A DNA stretch of 64,000 nt from Costus lasius (GCA_027563935.2 CM050447.1:13050501-13114500); one strand, 5' to 3'. Positions 11,367 through 25,200 are shown, counted from the first letter of the stretch. Notes: a model not told the origin generated them from the letters alone. Program-made: numbers and translations.

Positions 11367-12455
11367 TGTCAGGGCCCGGTCTACCCGGTTCGGCCCAAGC
11401 TCGGGATTAAGCCCAAAGAGGGGAAAAGGCCGGTCAACTGGGTACGTTGACCCAGGAAACGAGCACCACAGCTCGTCTTCCTCTTCGAGCCGCGCGGACG
11501 ACGCTCGCGCGTCATCTCCGCGAGACGCGGTCGATGGCGCATATGGAGGGGCGGCGACGAGGTCTTCGGCGACGGACGCGGACGACGCCCAAAATAGGTA
11601 CGACGGCGGCAGCTGGAGGCGTTAAAAGGGAAGCGGCACTGCGACGCGAGGACACCGACACCTTCGCCTACACACCAGCCGAGCGTGAGGTTGAGTGAAG
11701 CTTGGGAAAACATCGAGCGATTGTAACCGGAACCAGGGGGCTTCCGGCGAGGGAGGGACAGAGGGCACCGGCGACGGGGGTCGCCGGCGTAGAGAGGAAT
11801 TTGTAGAAGTTTTATGGGAATAAAAGCTTCGGATCTTCTCTCCATCCTTCCTTCCTTTGCATCCAGTTTCTGACGACGATCGGCGGCGTGGTTTTGACTA
11901 CGACAGCAGGCGGCTTTTCCCTCTGTCGACGCAATCTTCTCCGGCGTCGGTACGCGGCGTTCGAGCGGACGAAAGCAGCGTCGCGAGTTCGTGAAGACGA
12001 AGGCGAGCAGCGGTTTCGAACGCGTCGGGCGTTCGAAACGAGGCGGAGTCAACGCGTCGAGCGGTCAACGACGCGAAATCGGCGTTCGGCGATTTCGGCG
12101 AATTTGCACGGGTGACGTCAGCGAGTGGCGGCTGACGCAAGCGAAATCGTTTCGATTTCGAATCGAGGTGACGTTGGCGTGACGTCATCACAGACGAGAT
12201 TTCGGAACGACGGTCAAAATCAAGTTTGACGAGAGAGGTATTTTGGAATTTAGGGTTTCGTTTGGATTTCTCTAAATTAGGGTTAGGGTTTTCTCCGTGC
12301 GAATTGTATTTTGGGGATAAAAATTCTTCGGGGAGATTAGGGTTTCCAATTTAAGGCCGAAAACCGTAGGGCGAGTTGCGTTCCGGTGTTCTGCCGGATT
12401 GCCCTGAGATAGCGTTTAGGAGCTGTTTCCAGGCCTATCCGACTGGGGCGTGACA
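11367..12455 (+). mobile_element. Solo LTR, 1089 bp, target duplication CTTGG
   Basis: It starts TGTCAGGGCCC and ends GGGGCGTGACA, flanked by perfect CTTGG repeats at 11362-11366 and 12456-12460. No internal retroelement sequence lies next to it. It shares its end and a block (11888-11960) with the solo LTR at 31095-32443. It lies about 410 bp past the stop codon of RLPH2 copy 1. Confidence 0.85.
12113..12188. promoter_or_regulatory. TGACG cluster (as-1-like) in solo LTR
   Basis: TGACGTCA lies at 12113, TGACG at 12132, and a pair of TGACG motifs 11 bp apart starts at 12169 and 12180. TGACG is the core bound by TGA-type bZIP factors. The same arrangement recurs in the related LTR near 32057 and 32110. 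Confidence 0.5.
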
Positions 12456-12869
12456 CTTGGGATGCGCAGGTAAACGTTTAACGATGGATTAGCCATGATG
12501 CCTAGAAAATTTTAGGCACGCCGTCCCTAGAACATTTGCTCAGTTCTATATCCTAGAGCACTTCCGACTAAGGGTAGCCAATCCTAATAAATGTCACATG
12601 GACAACGTTACGTTAGACAATATTTCACCAAACGTAATTTTCTTAGAACACATAAGACACAAAATAATCTTCATGGGCATCTATTGGCTTAGTCGCATCC
12701 TCATGAAGCTGCTTAAAGTGATTAAAAAGAGGCAACATATTCACTTCAGTCCATTCTAGGCTTTAAGATAATAACGCGTATCTTTGCTCAAGCCATAACA
12801 ACGCCCATGTTCCATAACATATCAGTTTCTCAAACACAAGTCGTAAACTTGACTCATTGGACAAATATA

Positions 12870-14589
12870 CTATAATCCGTTGTCTATATCACGGACAATG
12901 GTCTTGGTAGGGAATACTATCGCAGCAATTGGCAGTTCCGGTAGCCCACCACATTCATCGATAATGAATCGAAGCCCTTCAATGTGAAGTTTTCCATGAT
13001 GGCCGCTTACCACTATAGTTGGACTCTCACGTAGCTCCTGAAACAGACAGATGCAGAATGGTAATCAGCCTTCTCATAAGTTGGGGTACTCCTAAAAGCA
13101 TGCTTACACTTGTTCATGAAGAGTTTAAGCGTAGCACTATTTCATCAACAAACAAATGCTGCAATTAGAAAAATCAAACACCATTGAATCATATTCCTAA
13201 TCTCACATGAGGTTCAGTTTAATCATGGTTTGCCGACACAATCGAGACTTGAATCTAGGCCAATCAATTTGAATTGAGGTATTTAGCGTTCCAACACTGG
13301 CCCAAGATTACCATAGATCAATAGTGTCAAATAGACAGATGAAATTGGTGAATTGAAGAGTATCTCGGCTTTGGAAAGTTGGGATAGAGAGAGCCTAGCA
13401 AATCAAACTGGTCACTACAAACTGCAGCTTCAATTCCTCCATACTACAAATGAAGCTGTTTACCCAGCATAGTTTATCAAATCAATTAGAAAAATAAGTA
13501 AATAACAAACAAATTACCTTTGGTATTTCCCAGACATTGAACCTCCCACTTAGTTGCTCCACCAGTGGTATACTTGTATCTCGAGCTCTCAAAGGTTTTA
13601 GCTGTTCCTCCACCACCTTTGATTTATTTAATCCAGCATGAACTGCTATCAACTTGCATGGTATCGTTCCTTCGGGGCCATCAATCAGTACATTGTCCTG
13701 AGAGACAACGAATTCATAACCTGAACTAAATTTCGGGATTTCGGACAAGAAATAAAGCCAAATCAGCTAATAAGTTGTGCTTTTCAACTAGACAAGATGG
13801 CAATACCTCCTCGTGAACCCAAACCAAGTCACGGAGAAACTTCATGTGACTGTCAGGCACTGCTTCCATCAAATCTGTTCAGAGGAGCATTTAAAATTCA
13901 ACTAATCAGTATGATAGTTTGCAAATTGTAGCCCATAAATTGAACTTCATTTCAGGTTCATGCCTAATTAGGGCATTCTGAAGATTAACGATGATAAGAC
14001 CGAGGAAAATGAATTCATCGGCCTAGATGAAATGAGAGGATTCGATCAGTCTACCGGCGGAGCCATGAGGGACGCCGTAGGACTCAAAGGTAGGCCCAGC
14101 GTCATAAATGGAACCCATGAAAGCGACGCCCTTGGAGTCGAAGCGGCCGACCATGTCGCCGCCCCATCGCCTCCCCTGCACGTGCATGCGCTCGTAGCCC
14201 TCCCCCTTGAACCAACGCTCGCGCTCCTCGCTCTGCGCGAACTCCGCCCAGGTGGCGGAGAAGGGCGAGCCGTCGGGCGGCGGTGGGAGGGCGCCGACGA
14301 AGGCGGCGAAGGCGAACTCGTGGTTGCCGCAGAGGAAGACGTGGCGCTGCCTGGGGTACCGCGCGGGGAGGGCGAGAAGGAAGTCGATGACCTCGCGGGT
14401 GTGGGGCCCGCGATCGCAGTAGTCGCCGAGGAAGATGACGAGGGCGCTGGCGAACGAGTCGGGGCCGAGGAGGGACTCGAGGTTGGACCACACGGCCTGC
14501 AGCTTGGAGATGTGGCCGTGGATGTCGCCGATGCAGATTACCGGCCGGCGGCAGCCGTCGCCGTCGGTGGCTTCGCCCATCTCAGCCAT
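12870..14589 (-). CDS. RLPH2: RLPH2-like PPP-family tyrosine phosphatase, copy 1
   Basis: There are four exons: 14055-14589, 13807-13874, 13518-13697 and 12870-13037. All introns are GT-AG, and the product is 316 aa. Residues 21-25 are GDIHG, 55-61 GDYCDRG, 88-91 GNHE, 221-223 HAG and 272-276 SGHHG, the metal-binding motifs of PPP/calcineurin-like phosphoesterases. The sequence follows plant Rhizobiales-like phosphatase 2, which in Arabidopsis acts on phosphotyrosine and is cytosolic; that activity is inferred here. Length fits the family. Exon 1 is very GC-rich while exons 2-4 are not, a monocot-like gradient. A second copy lies upstream at 16116-21053. All catalytic motifs are intact, so it is probably functional. 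Confidence 0.9.
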
Positions 14590-14786
14590 CGATGGTTGGA
14601 GAAGAGCGATTGAGCACTACTCGATTCTGTGGAAATCTTTCTTAGGGCGTGGCCTAGATTCGATAAAATCTAGAGTTTTTAAAATGTTAATTGACTAACT
14701 GACCAGTTTGTTAGGTGGTCAGGCAGATAGGAGAGGAAAAGTTCTGCACGGGACTCTTCATTCCAGTTTGTGAAAAAGAATTTCAA

Positions 14787-15048
14787 TTTAGGAGTCTAAA
14801 TAACTTTTTTTTTAAAAAATATATAATAAAAATCTAATCGTCGATAGCGGTTACCAAAATCTTCGTAAATCAAATCTTATATGATGAAAAAAAAAATCAG
14901 AAATTATAGTAGAATTTATATTAGTGTAGAATTTTTTTTTCATCGTATAGAATTTGATTCGTGACGATATTAGTACCGTTGAATAGCTCTTGATGAGTAG
15001 TTTATCATGATAATTTTTATTTTTTTTATAGATAGTTGAGTACCTAAA
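14787..15048. mobile_element. MITE-like inverted-repeat element
   Basis: The two halves are imperfect inverted copies. Left-arm phrases starting TTTAGGAGTCTAAATAAC and ending in a T/A-rich ATGATGAAAAAAAA run recur inverted on the right. There are no coding sequences. It starts about 200 bp upstream of the RLPH2 copy 1 start codon, so it is part of that promoter region. The exact target duplication is unclear. Confidence 0.55.
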
Positions 15049-15199
15049 TCAGGTCTCTTCTGAAATGCAGGGATCCAACGCAGGACTTTTTCTCTAGATA
15101 GGAGAACCCAAGTATCCAAATGACAAATGGTTGCAAACATGTGAACTACCGAATGCCAACAAGTAAATGCTAACAGAGAAGAAGAATGTGATAATATAC

Positions 15200-15822
15200 C
15201 AGCGAGATACTACTGATGCCAGACATCCCCAACTCGTAAAGGAAATCAATAAGATGTGCTTGAGAGTTCCACTGCAGATTATGGGTATGTTTGGCACAGC
15301 TTCTAGGCTGCTTTTGCTAGCTGCAAAAGTTATTTTTGAGAAGTTGGCCTGTTTGACTATCAACTTCTGTACTAATTTAACATACCACTTAGCTTTTTTA
15401 GTCAGCTATTTTTCAATTAGCACTTTTTTAACCCGCAGAAGCTATAAGCTTCAGTTATACTAAACACACCCTATAAGGAGTGGTAAGGGCAAAGCAACCA
15501 CAAATTTTCAAATATGTAATTCATACATACTTTGAAATTTAAGCTGGTGAACATACTATCAATGTAGGGGCAAAGAGAGAAATTTATTGACTATAGACAG
15601 ATGAATAATAAGTTCCTGCCAACTGATCTCAAGAATTTCATTATAGAGATAACTACAGAAATTTGGATACCAAATAAAAGGTTTGTAGATCAAAAGATTA
15701 CCTATTGCAGAAAAGAAATAACGTACCTCTTTCATCAGTGCATTATAGAGAGCCACTGTTACTGTTTCGGTTAGAAATACTTTCATGTACAGTGAGGCAC
15801 AAACCAACAAAAATATCGACAC
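15200..15822 (-). pseudogene. Duplicated fragment of the MFS transporter gene (exons 6 and 5)
   Basis: Two exon relics are clear. 15200-15271 corresponds to exon 6 of the gene at 22219-28471 but has lost 4 bp (72 instead of 76), shifting the frame. 15702-15822 corresponds to exon 5 but is 121 instead of 173 bp because its middle is missing. Splice-site-like dinucleotides remain. Exons 7-14 are absent. The order RLPH2 then MFS repeats in the intact block, so this is the broken end of a tandem segmental duplication. Confidence 0.85.
15283..15471. mobile_element. Tourist/Harbinger-like MITE
   Basis: This 189-bp insert begins GGGTATGTTTGGCA and ends as the inverse of GGGTGTGTTTAGTA. It is flanked by TAT at 15280-15282 and 15472-15474. 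The paralogous sequence near 24940 lacks the insert, which proves an insertion after the duplication. The GGGTGTGTTTGG-type end and 3-bp target site suit PIF/Harbinger. Confidence 0.75.
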
Positions 15823-16115
15823 CTGGTAATCAAACATAAGATGTAAAAACATAAAAGTGTACTACGTATAATTGTACAAAATTAATGAATGAGAGATGCT
15901 CACAAAAGCAAAGACCAGGGAACATTTAGTTTTAGATTTAGATAACTTAGAAATAAAATCTGATATCGCTTGTCGCAACTACTATCCAAATGAGTAAAAA
16001 TGTCTGATATTTTTGAGGTCAAAAGTGACAACAAAATCCATTTATACAACACTCATGGCCCGTTACATAATCAATTTCTCATGCATAAGTCATAGAATTC
16101 ATCAATTGGAGTAGT

Positions 16116-19100
16116 TTAGTGTAATCCATTGTCTATATCACGAACAATGGTCTTGGTAGGAAATATTATTGCAGCAATTGGTAGTTCCGGTAGCCCACCG
16201 CATTCATCAATAATGAATCGAAGCCCTTCTATATGAATCTTTCCATGATGACCGCTTACCACTGTAGTTGAACCCTCACATAGCTCCTGAAACAGAGATG
16301 CAAAATAGGAATCAGCCTTTTCATAAGTCGGGTTACTCCTAAAAGCACGCATGCACTTAACATTCTGCAGAGTAACAAGGCCAAGTAAATCCAGCATTTA
16401 CAATGGCCATGCATCTGAATGCATGGTTCAAGGAGAAAAGAAAGCATTGCTATTTAATATCTTAATCAACCATAGATAGTTAGATACTCAAACTTCCACA
16501 ACCAATCACACGTTGACCAAATATTGAGTCCATCATATATTTAGGGAGTTCAATGCATGATTTCTGTCCCCATTTCCAATACCATAACACTTATGTGCAC
16601 AGATGCTTCTAACAAACAAAATGCTACAATTAGAAAATCAAACGCCACAATATTATATCATATATACCACAGTGGATCAAACCTTGGGCAGTTTATGCAT
16701 TATGAGGTTGTATACCAATCGACATATGCCTTGGTAATTATTGTAACAAAATGTTACAGTTGAATTGCAGAAATGGTATCTAATCTCGCATGTGCTTACG
16801 TTTAATCATGGTTCCCCAACTCAATTGAGACTTAGGTTGATCAATTTGAATTGAGGTCTGCAATGTTCCAATACTAGCCTATTTTTGACAAAATTATTAC
16901 AGATCAAGAGTTTGAAATAGAGATCAAATGAACTTGATGAATTGAAGAGTATCCCGACTTTGAAAAGTTGGAACAGGGAGAGCCGAGCAAATCAAATTGG
17001 CCACCGTAAACTGGGTCCTCAACCACTCCAGACCTGTAGTCAATTTGTCTCGCATGTCTATTGCTACTCCTCAATGCTCTGGAAGCTTCTTGAACTTTGT
17101 AGCTCATACTCATTGCCTCATAATCATGGGCAAAAAGTCCATTCAGCCACTCAAGTGAGGATGCCTTCACCTAACAAACTCCCGTATCGTTCTCTCTCTA
17201 AGTAGTTGGAGACTTTGGAGGAGAATCTTGTCTGTCCCCTCTAGGACACCTAGTGTAACACCATGATTTTCTTCCCTACTTAAAAGTCTTACAAACACCC
17301 TCGTTGCAGCCATAAATTGTGAATGTCCATAAGTCTTACAAACACCTAGTGTAACACCATTGGCTCATTGTTTATAGACTAGCCCAAGTAGCTTAGACCC
17401 CCACAAGTAAAGAGTGAATGTCCATTATGATACCATTTTTCATGGGTGAAACGACGACTAATCCAAAATGGCAGGCCACTTAAGTTGAGTCATCTTCCAC
17501 ATTATAAACCTTTGTCCATCTTCACTCGAGACTATTAAAGGAGCAATTTGCATACACGCTTTTAGGGCACTTCACATGAGTCACCCCATATGCACCAAGT
17601 ATATAGTATTAGAATAAATAATAAGTTATTGATTACATATAACTAAAAGATTATTTTCTTTATACAAAATAATAAGTAGAAATAAATAATTAGCAAAAAC
17701 TCTAATAGTTTGATCATATGTATATACTATCATTGAATCCATATATTTGGCTAAGGATTTCTTGAATCATGGTATGTATGGACACAGAACATTCTTTCCT
17801 TTCATGAGTTATAAGTTCTCTTTTATAATCATTTTAACACAGGAAACACTATCAATGTGCATCTCGCACAGGGCTAGCATAGTGCCCTATGAATAAGGGC
17901 AATTTTGCACAACCGATATTCTTATTCAATTAAATCCAACTAGAAAATTTTCTGTAAGTTGATAAAAACTCACATGTATGAGGTACCCCCATATTAATAC
18001 TTAAGAAATAAAGTATCCTTCCAATTGAGCATGTAAGAATGTGTTAATTTATCTAATTTAACAGTACACATTCCTAATAGATTTATGACTAAAATATTCA
18101 AATTATGGCATACAGGTTGAACATTTCTCATAATTGCCATCCAATACTTGACTTCACTCAATAAACTTGAGCAATTTCGTCCCACCTGGTACAGTTGTAT
18201 GCATCAGTCCTACCTTGTACAGTATTGGTACAAAATCAGTATCGTCTAGTAAAAAACCGGTATCTAGACCTCGAGTAATATGTCTATAAAATACTCGATT
18301 ATGAACTATAATATAGAATTAGGATGTATTCTGGATCAATTAATCGGACCATTGTTATGAAATTGCATAGAGAAATATCATAGAATAAAAAAGAACATCT
18401 CTAAGTTTGTGTAATTTGAATCATAGAAATATCAACAACTTTTGCAAATAGGAACACACAAATGGCCAGAGGTTCTTCATATTTTCATCTCTTTTGGCCA
18501 TAACCAATGAAATAGCTTATTATGATATTTTAGGAATATAAAGTATAAATTCATGAAACATTTGACTGAAGATACCGCTCTAAGTACGTTTAATTGAACT
18601 AGTACTTCAATAGATGTCCAAAAAATGCTTGACAAAGATGGTCATATACTTGTACGCTAGATTACTGCTGGATTGGACTTTGTATACAAATTTGTGCTTG
18701 ATTTAGGCTTCAAATGTGGCACATAGTAAGTACAAATACATGCTACAGACAATTTTGATTTCGTCAAGAAATAGCTCAAAAGGACAATCTAAAGCTTAAA
18801 ATTCCGAAGCTACACTACCTGAGCTTCTGAATTGTCTTACATCATAACATCTCAAAATTTTGACTTTATTACAGTCTAATCCTTTGGAAGGGTGATAGAA
18901 AAAGCTCTAGGTGCTCTAAGTGGCTAGGATCATCCGTTAACAAAGGTGCTATTCCTCACACAAATTATGTAAAGTGTACAAACTTATGAAATTATTAAAA
19001 TTATAACTAAATTGCAATTTCATTGGCCGTGGTCTAATTATACAGTAGAACACTAGTTCAATATTAGCAATGTTCCCCATTACAAAGGAAATCTGTATAA

Positions 19101-21053
19101 GAGGGTAGAAGCTCTGTTTCAAGAAAAGTAAGAACAAGAACTGTTGGCTTCTAAAGAGGAAAGAATGGAGTATATATTGAAAATATAACAGGGAATTGCA
19201 GAAGAACAGGAGAGAGCAAACAATAGAGGTTCAAGGGAATGAGAAAAAAGGAGAGGATTACTTAATCATTCCATGTGGTTGTGGTCAGAGGAGAAAAATA
19301 AAGAACACTCAACGGTAAGCCTTTGTTATCCTTAAGATTATGCAATTAATCAAGGTCTTATTTACAATCAACATCCCTTGTATTAATTTCGCTGCCTTGA
19401 TTTAAGTTGTCTTAAAATAAGTTGCTTTCATATAAACCTGGTTTTGAAAATTTGCCACCTTGCAAAAAAACTCCTTTTGCATTCAAGTTGTTCCTCTAAT
19501 TTGGCCTGAGTGCCTAGTTGACTCTAGGGCACTTTCTAAAACAATGGTGTGTACCTAGTTCAAAGAAGTTGAAAAGAATCACCTAGGTATCCTTTAGTAA
19601 TATTGGTGTGTATTCAGATCAAATCAGAAAAATGAGAAACCTATATTGACAACAATTCAAGTCAAATATCTCTGGAAGCTTATGGCTTATTCTGAATCAT
19701 TTAAACAGAGAAAATGTGAGATGGAAGTGGATGATCTAACGAATTTAGCAGGTTTTTTTTACATATTTGACAAAATATTGCAAGGGGAAAGAACCTAACT
19801 GACAAAATGAAGCCGTGTTTCCATCATAGTTTATCAAATCAATTAGAAAATTAAGTAAATAACAAAACCACTAAAAAAAGCATTACCTTTGGTATTTCCC
19901 ACACATTGAACCTCCCACTTAGTTGCTCCACCTTTGGTATACTTGTATTCCGAGCTCTCAAAAGTTTTAGCTGTTCCTCCACCTTTGATTTATCTAATCC
20001 AGCATGAACTGCTATCAACTTGCATGACATCGTTCCTTCCGGACCATCAATCAGTACATTGTCCTGAGAAACAACAAATTCATAACCTGAACTAAATTTC
20101 CGTATTTCGGACAAGAAATAAAGCAGAATCAGATAATAAGTTCTGCTCTTCAACTAGCCAAGATAGCAATACCTCCTCGTGAACCCAAACCAAGTCATGA
20201 AGAAACTTCTTGTGACTGTCAGGCACTGCTTCCACCAAATCTGTTCACAGGGAAATGTAAGATTCAACTAATCAGTACTAATCAATGACGAAATGCACTT
20301 TGCTTTGGTAGTTTGCAAATTGTAGCCCGTAAACTGAACTTGGAGAAGAAAAGAACCCAAAATTAATGCAGTTTCGCTTCAGTTTCATGCCTGAGTAGGG
20401 CATTCTGAAGATTAACGATGTACGTAACTGGTGATGGAATTATCTATTGGACAAGAAGACCAAGAAATATGAATTCATCAGCCTAGATCGATATGTGAGG
20501 ATAGGATCAATTTACCAGCGGAGCCATGGGGGACGCCGTACGACTCAAAGGTAGGCCCGGCGTCGTAGATGGAACCCTTGTAAGCCATGCCCTTCTTGGG
20601 GTTGAAGCGGCCGCCCATGTTGCCGCCCCATCGCCTCCCCTGCACGTGCATGCGCTCGTAGCCCTCCCCCTTGAACCAATCCTCGCGCTCCTCGCTCTGC
20701 GCGAACTCCGCCCACGTGGCGGAGAAGGGCGAGCCGTCGGGCGGCGGTGGGAGGGCGCCGACGAAGGCGGCGAATGCGAAGTCGTGGTTGCCGCAGAGGA
20801 AGACGTGATGCTGCCTGGGGTACCGCGAGGGGAGGGCGAGGAGGAAGTCGATGACCTCGCGGGTGTGGGGCCCGCGGTCGCAGTAGTCGCCGAGGAAGAT
20901 GACAAGGGCGCTGGCGAACGAGTCGGGGCCGACGAGGGACTCGAGGTTGGACCACACGGCCTGAAGCTTGGAGATGTAGCCGTGGATGTCGCCAATGCAG
21001 AGGACCGGCCGGCGGCGGCCGTCGCCACCGGTGGCTTCGCCCGTCTCAGCCAT
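16116..21053 (-). CDS. RLPH2: RLPH2-like PPP-family tyrosine phosphatase, copy 2
   Basis: There are four exons: 20516-21053, 20173-20240, 19887-20063 and 16116-16286, giving 317 aa. Intron positions and phases are identical to copy 1. GDIHG, GDYCDRG, a GNHD variant (GNHE in copy 1), HAG and SGHHG motifs are all present. The start was set at 21053 because it aligns with copy 1; an in-frame extension to 21146 has no family support. Differences from copy 1 include one extra residue after the GGRF segment, one fewer Val in the KVEEQ stretch, and two extra C-terminal codons. Intron 3 is 3.6 kb against 480 bp in copy 1. The copy looks intact and probably functional. Confidence 0.9.
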
Positions 21054-21149
21054 CGATGCAGGAGGAGAGCAATTGAGCAAGACTCGATTGCGTGGAAATC
21101 TCTTTGTACGTGAAAGGTGAGAAGAGATAGCATGACTCATACGCATGAT

Positions 21150-21850
21150 TTACCTAGATTCGATAAATCTTGATTTCTTTTTTAAAAAATTAATAAATTA
21201 GTAAATTTTATTCAATAAATATATTTAAATATTTATATACTTAAAATAATGTAATTGGTAATTTATTAAAAATCTATTCGGCAAATTTGTTTTGGTAGAT
21301 TTCTGTTTTTTTTAATTCGATTCCATAGTAAAAAAAATAGTAAAATAATGATAAATAAATTTTGATATACCTGACATTTTATATATGGGTCATATTTATG
21401 TTAAAGCATGTCAATTCAATTAATATTTAGAACTTATTTGGGTTCGCTATTAATAATTTTTTAATTGTATTGAATGGTTAAAATTTATAAGATATTTAAT
21501 TAATAACTTTTTAACTATTATCAAAATTTAAAATAATTAAATAAATATAATATTTTAAATTAAAATAATAATATAATTTATTTTTTTAGTATTAAAATTT
21601 TAAATTATTTAAAATAATAATACTTAAATTTAATTTAAAATAATAAATAAATATATTATTTTAAATTATTTAAAATAATAATACCTAAAATTTTAAATAA
21701 AATCATATAAATTATTTTTTTAAAAAAAGCGTAAAAATATTATATTATAATTTTATTAATTTCTATTTTTTTATTATTATTATTTTATTTTATTTTTCAT
21801 TATCAAATATTTTTTTAACTGATTTCTACTTAAAAATAGCTTTAAAGCGA
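21150..21850. other. Very AT-rich intergenic segment
   Basis: This stretch between RLPH2 copy 2 and the MFS gene is almost only A and T, with repeated ATTTAAAATAATA-like words. It may be an eroded transposon or a matrix-attachment-type region. I see no gene. Confidence 0.5.
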
Positions 21851-22218
21851 GAACAAATATGATTTTTTTATGTCTGTACGTCATTACAATTGAATAGAGG
21901 TGCATCATTAAAGAAAATTGACATCTCTGTTTTCTGTTGCACTATGTATTTAAATCATTATGTTATTCGTGGTGATCTTTACATAAGCCTTCACTTGTTG
22001 CCATTAGAAAAGTCTCAGCTTTGCACATCCACCTAATGAAGCCTCTTTCAATCTTGCCCGGACGAACAAAGCCCTTGAAGTCGAATCAACTATAGAGAAG
22101 GTCAGAAGGCCAGCTCCAGCATGCTTTTGATCACAGATTTACAGTTCTGTAGCAGAGAGGTGCTTCTACAAAATGAGCCGCCTTCCGCACTCGGAAGGCT
22201 GAAGCTTACTAAAGAAAC

Positions 22219-25200
22219 TCAGGGCTGCTGCACCAGAAGAGGTGCTTCTGCACTTTCTTCCCCGAGCAGCCTAGTTTCATCGGCAGGCCTTTTATCTGGA
22301 TGCCGAGAGTCAAGCAGGCACGAATGAGCAAATGAAATCACCTACATTAAAGAAATGTAAATTGGATCAGATTCTGAGCACGGAGTGTTGGGTGTCAGAT
22401 CTTGGAAATTTTGATGAGATATCGTATCAGCGGCATACCAAAGAAGCTGAGGCAACCACAATGCTGAAACCTTTGCAGTCAAATGGAGCCTTGCTCGAAA
22501 GGAACAGAGCTGAATGATCAAAGTAAATTCAGAGCAAAACAAATGTCAGTGGCTAGAGTTGCTTCTTCAACTCCGTAGATTCAGCAAATCTCATAATTGT
22601 ATGATACTTGTGAATCTAAAACAAATGCTTCACTCACATGTCAGTGGACTCATCACAACAGGTGATAGTAAGCTTGCAACAGATTGCACACCAGCAATGA
22701 GGCCTTGTGCCTTGCCCTGTAATATAAACCACCGGCGTTCTACCTTGAGCATCAATGAAATATTTGGAACTGGAAGCGTTCAGATCAATATCTTAAACGA
22801 AGCAAGGGAAAGTTTATGCTGAGTATCATCTCTTTCCTTGTAATACTCATGTGCTTAGAAATGAATTATCTTTTAGTGTTTCTATTTGAATGAAAAAAAA
22901 AAACATTACAAAGAGAATTGTTATCATAAAGTTCCATTTTAGCACATTTCATGTGTACATTTGTTCTTAAAGCTACAACTGTTAGAAACCTTAAATTATA
23001 GGTTATATTTAACAACCATTTCTCAAAACCACTAACTAATGAAGTTAGCTGTCAGAATAATTCAAGAAAAAAATTAAACTTCTCACAAAGGTATTATAGA
23101 GTACCTGATCACTTGAAATAGCTGCCTTTGAAATAATTCCATAAGTCTGCCAATGTGGATATCAAAGCTTAGTATTGGTGTGAAAAAAATAAACGACCTA
23201 AGCACTGATAATGCCAATTTAATTGAACCACTGAATTAGAAAATTTAAGAGCCCTAGTTATTTAATGTAAAATTAATGTGCAATAATGAATTTTCTGAAA
23301 GGCAAAGTGCTTACAGATGGTTTAACAAGCACATAGATGACTCCAAACGATGCACTAAGATAAGGAACCTGTAGAGAAATTTCAATTAGATTAAGAGAAT
23401 CTTAAACAACATTAAAATCACACATCTATGGAATGTTAAAGTTGTTGGCATTAAATTCACTATAAATCTACTGAGAGGGGAATATAAAACTTGGCATTAA
23501 GTATTGAGAAAAACATACCCAAGGCGCCCATGCAAGGCCATAAAGCATTCCCTGTAAAGAGAAATTTGCATTAGCAATAATTATATACTAAAAAGAAATT
23601 TCACAACTGAACATTAGTTCTGAGATCTCTGAGAGGACTGTGACTAACATAAGCAATTGAAGCAAGTAAAGCAATGCACAGTACAGCCTTTTCTCCCATA
23701 AGAGCATTGATGAGAGGAAGGACCAAGATCTGCAAAGGAATGTAATCAGCCACATTAAATTTCAAGCACAAAATAATATTGATGAGTCATTGCACAATCT
23801 AACAACATTGATCATTAATAACTGACTGAATAGACAGCTTGTATGAAATTCAAAACTCTTGCTAGCACTAGACCGAATCAATGACATGAAACTAACAATA
23901 ATATGAAACTTCTTACAAGAAGGGCATTCTATGCATTATAGTACAAACTACAGAGTGATTCCAGCAGTTTGAAATGATCCCCAAACAAGTGAAACAAGTC
24001 CTACTCCAACAGTTTTAAATGATTCCGAAACAAGAAATCATAGTGTGATACTGGCCAGAGAAGATTTACAACTAATGTGAGGGTTTATGACAGGTGATAG
24101 AATGGTCTACCTGAAGCCTGACCAAGTAGGATCAAAAGAGTTGAGTTGAATCTAATTATCTAATCCAGAAAAGGTTCAAAACTTCTGTTGATCCTGAAGC
24201 AGAATCAATGAAAGGATACTTCACAGATCAAGTATGAGCAGTGGAACTTATGGTGACAAACGTAACTGTAAATATATCTAAGAAGTTGAGTTGAAGTTGA
24301 TTTCTTTTCATTTTGTGCAAAATTATATGATAATGTAGTAGTATAGCATATCTTCAAGAATATTATACAGCCACTGGTTTAAAAGGATTGGTTATCTGAC
24401 CAATCTGGTAATCACTAGAAATATACAATACATAATACAGATATGTCACTAAAGCAGGTCCCAGCATAAGAAGATTCTAGAGCAATATGTAATATTTGAT
24501 GTTCAATGAACAAACAAGGGATAAAAACAGATTAACAAAGAGAAAAGTTTTGAAACAGAAAATGACAGGACATACACTTGATACATTACATGATTCTATG
24601 AACAACGGACACAAATAAAAACCAATGTTTTACCTGAGAAAATATAGATCCAAAGCTAACCATCAGTAGAATTTCTGAGAACTGGTTTTTATTGAAACCA
24701 AAGGCTGATTTTAGATAGTACTGCAGAGAAACTTATGTGAGCCACTCATTTATATACTGCTATAGTTTTATTACCAAGTAACAAATGGTTGCAAACATGT
24801 GAACTCTATCCAAATGTCCACAAGTAAATACTAACAGAGATGAAAAATGTGAGAATATACCAGCAAGATACTGCTGATGCCAGACATCCCCAATTCGTAG
24901 AAGAAGGAAATCAACGAGATGCGCTTGAGAGTTCCACTACAGATTATAAGGAGACTGGTAAGGGAAAAGCAATCACCAATTTCCAAAGATGCATTTCATG
25001 TATACTTTGAAATTTAAGCTGGTGAACATAATATCAATGTAGTGGCAATTGGCAAAGAGAGAAATTTATTGACTATAGACAGATGAATAATCCGTTCCTG
25101 CCAACAGATCTCATGATTTTCATTATATTTAAGCACCGTCACCAGTGCATTATAGATATAGAAAAAGGGGCACCAAATAAAAGGTTCGTAGATCAAAAGG

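Noticed and set aside
14032..14613. Long plus-strand ORFs opposite RLPH2 exon 1 (also 20526-21113)
   Set aside because: They mirror GC-rich coding exons with third-position GC bias. The minus-strand frames carry the catalytic phosphatase motifs and proper splice sites.
21054..21146. 31-residue N-terminal extension of RLPH2 copy 2
   Set aside because: Copy 1 starts at the aligned MAEMGEAT and family members have no such extension. The upstream in-frame ATG is probably 5' UTR.
22121..22822. Three plus-strand ORFs over the 3' end of the MFS gene
   Set aside because: They are antisense to exons 12-14, whose phases and splice sites close exactly on the minus strand.
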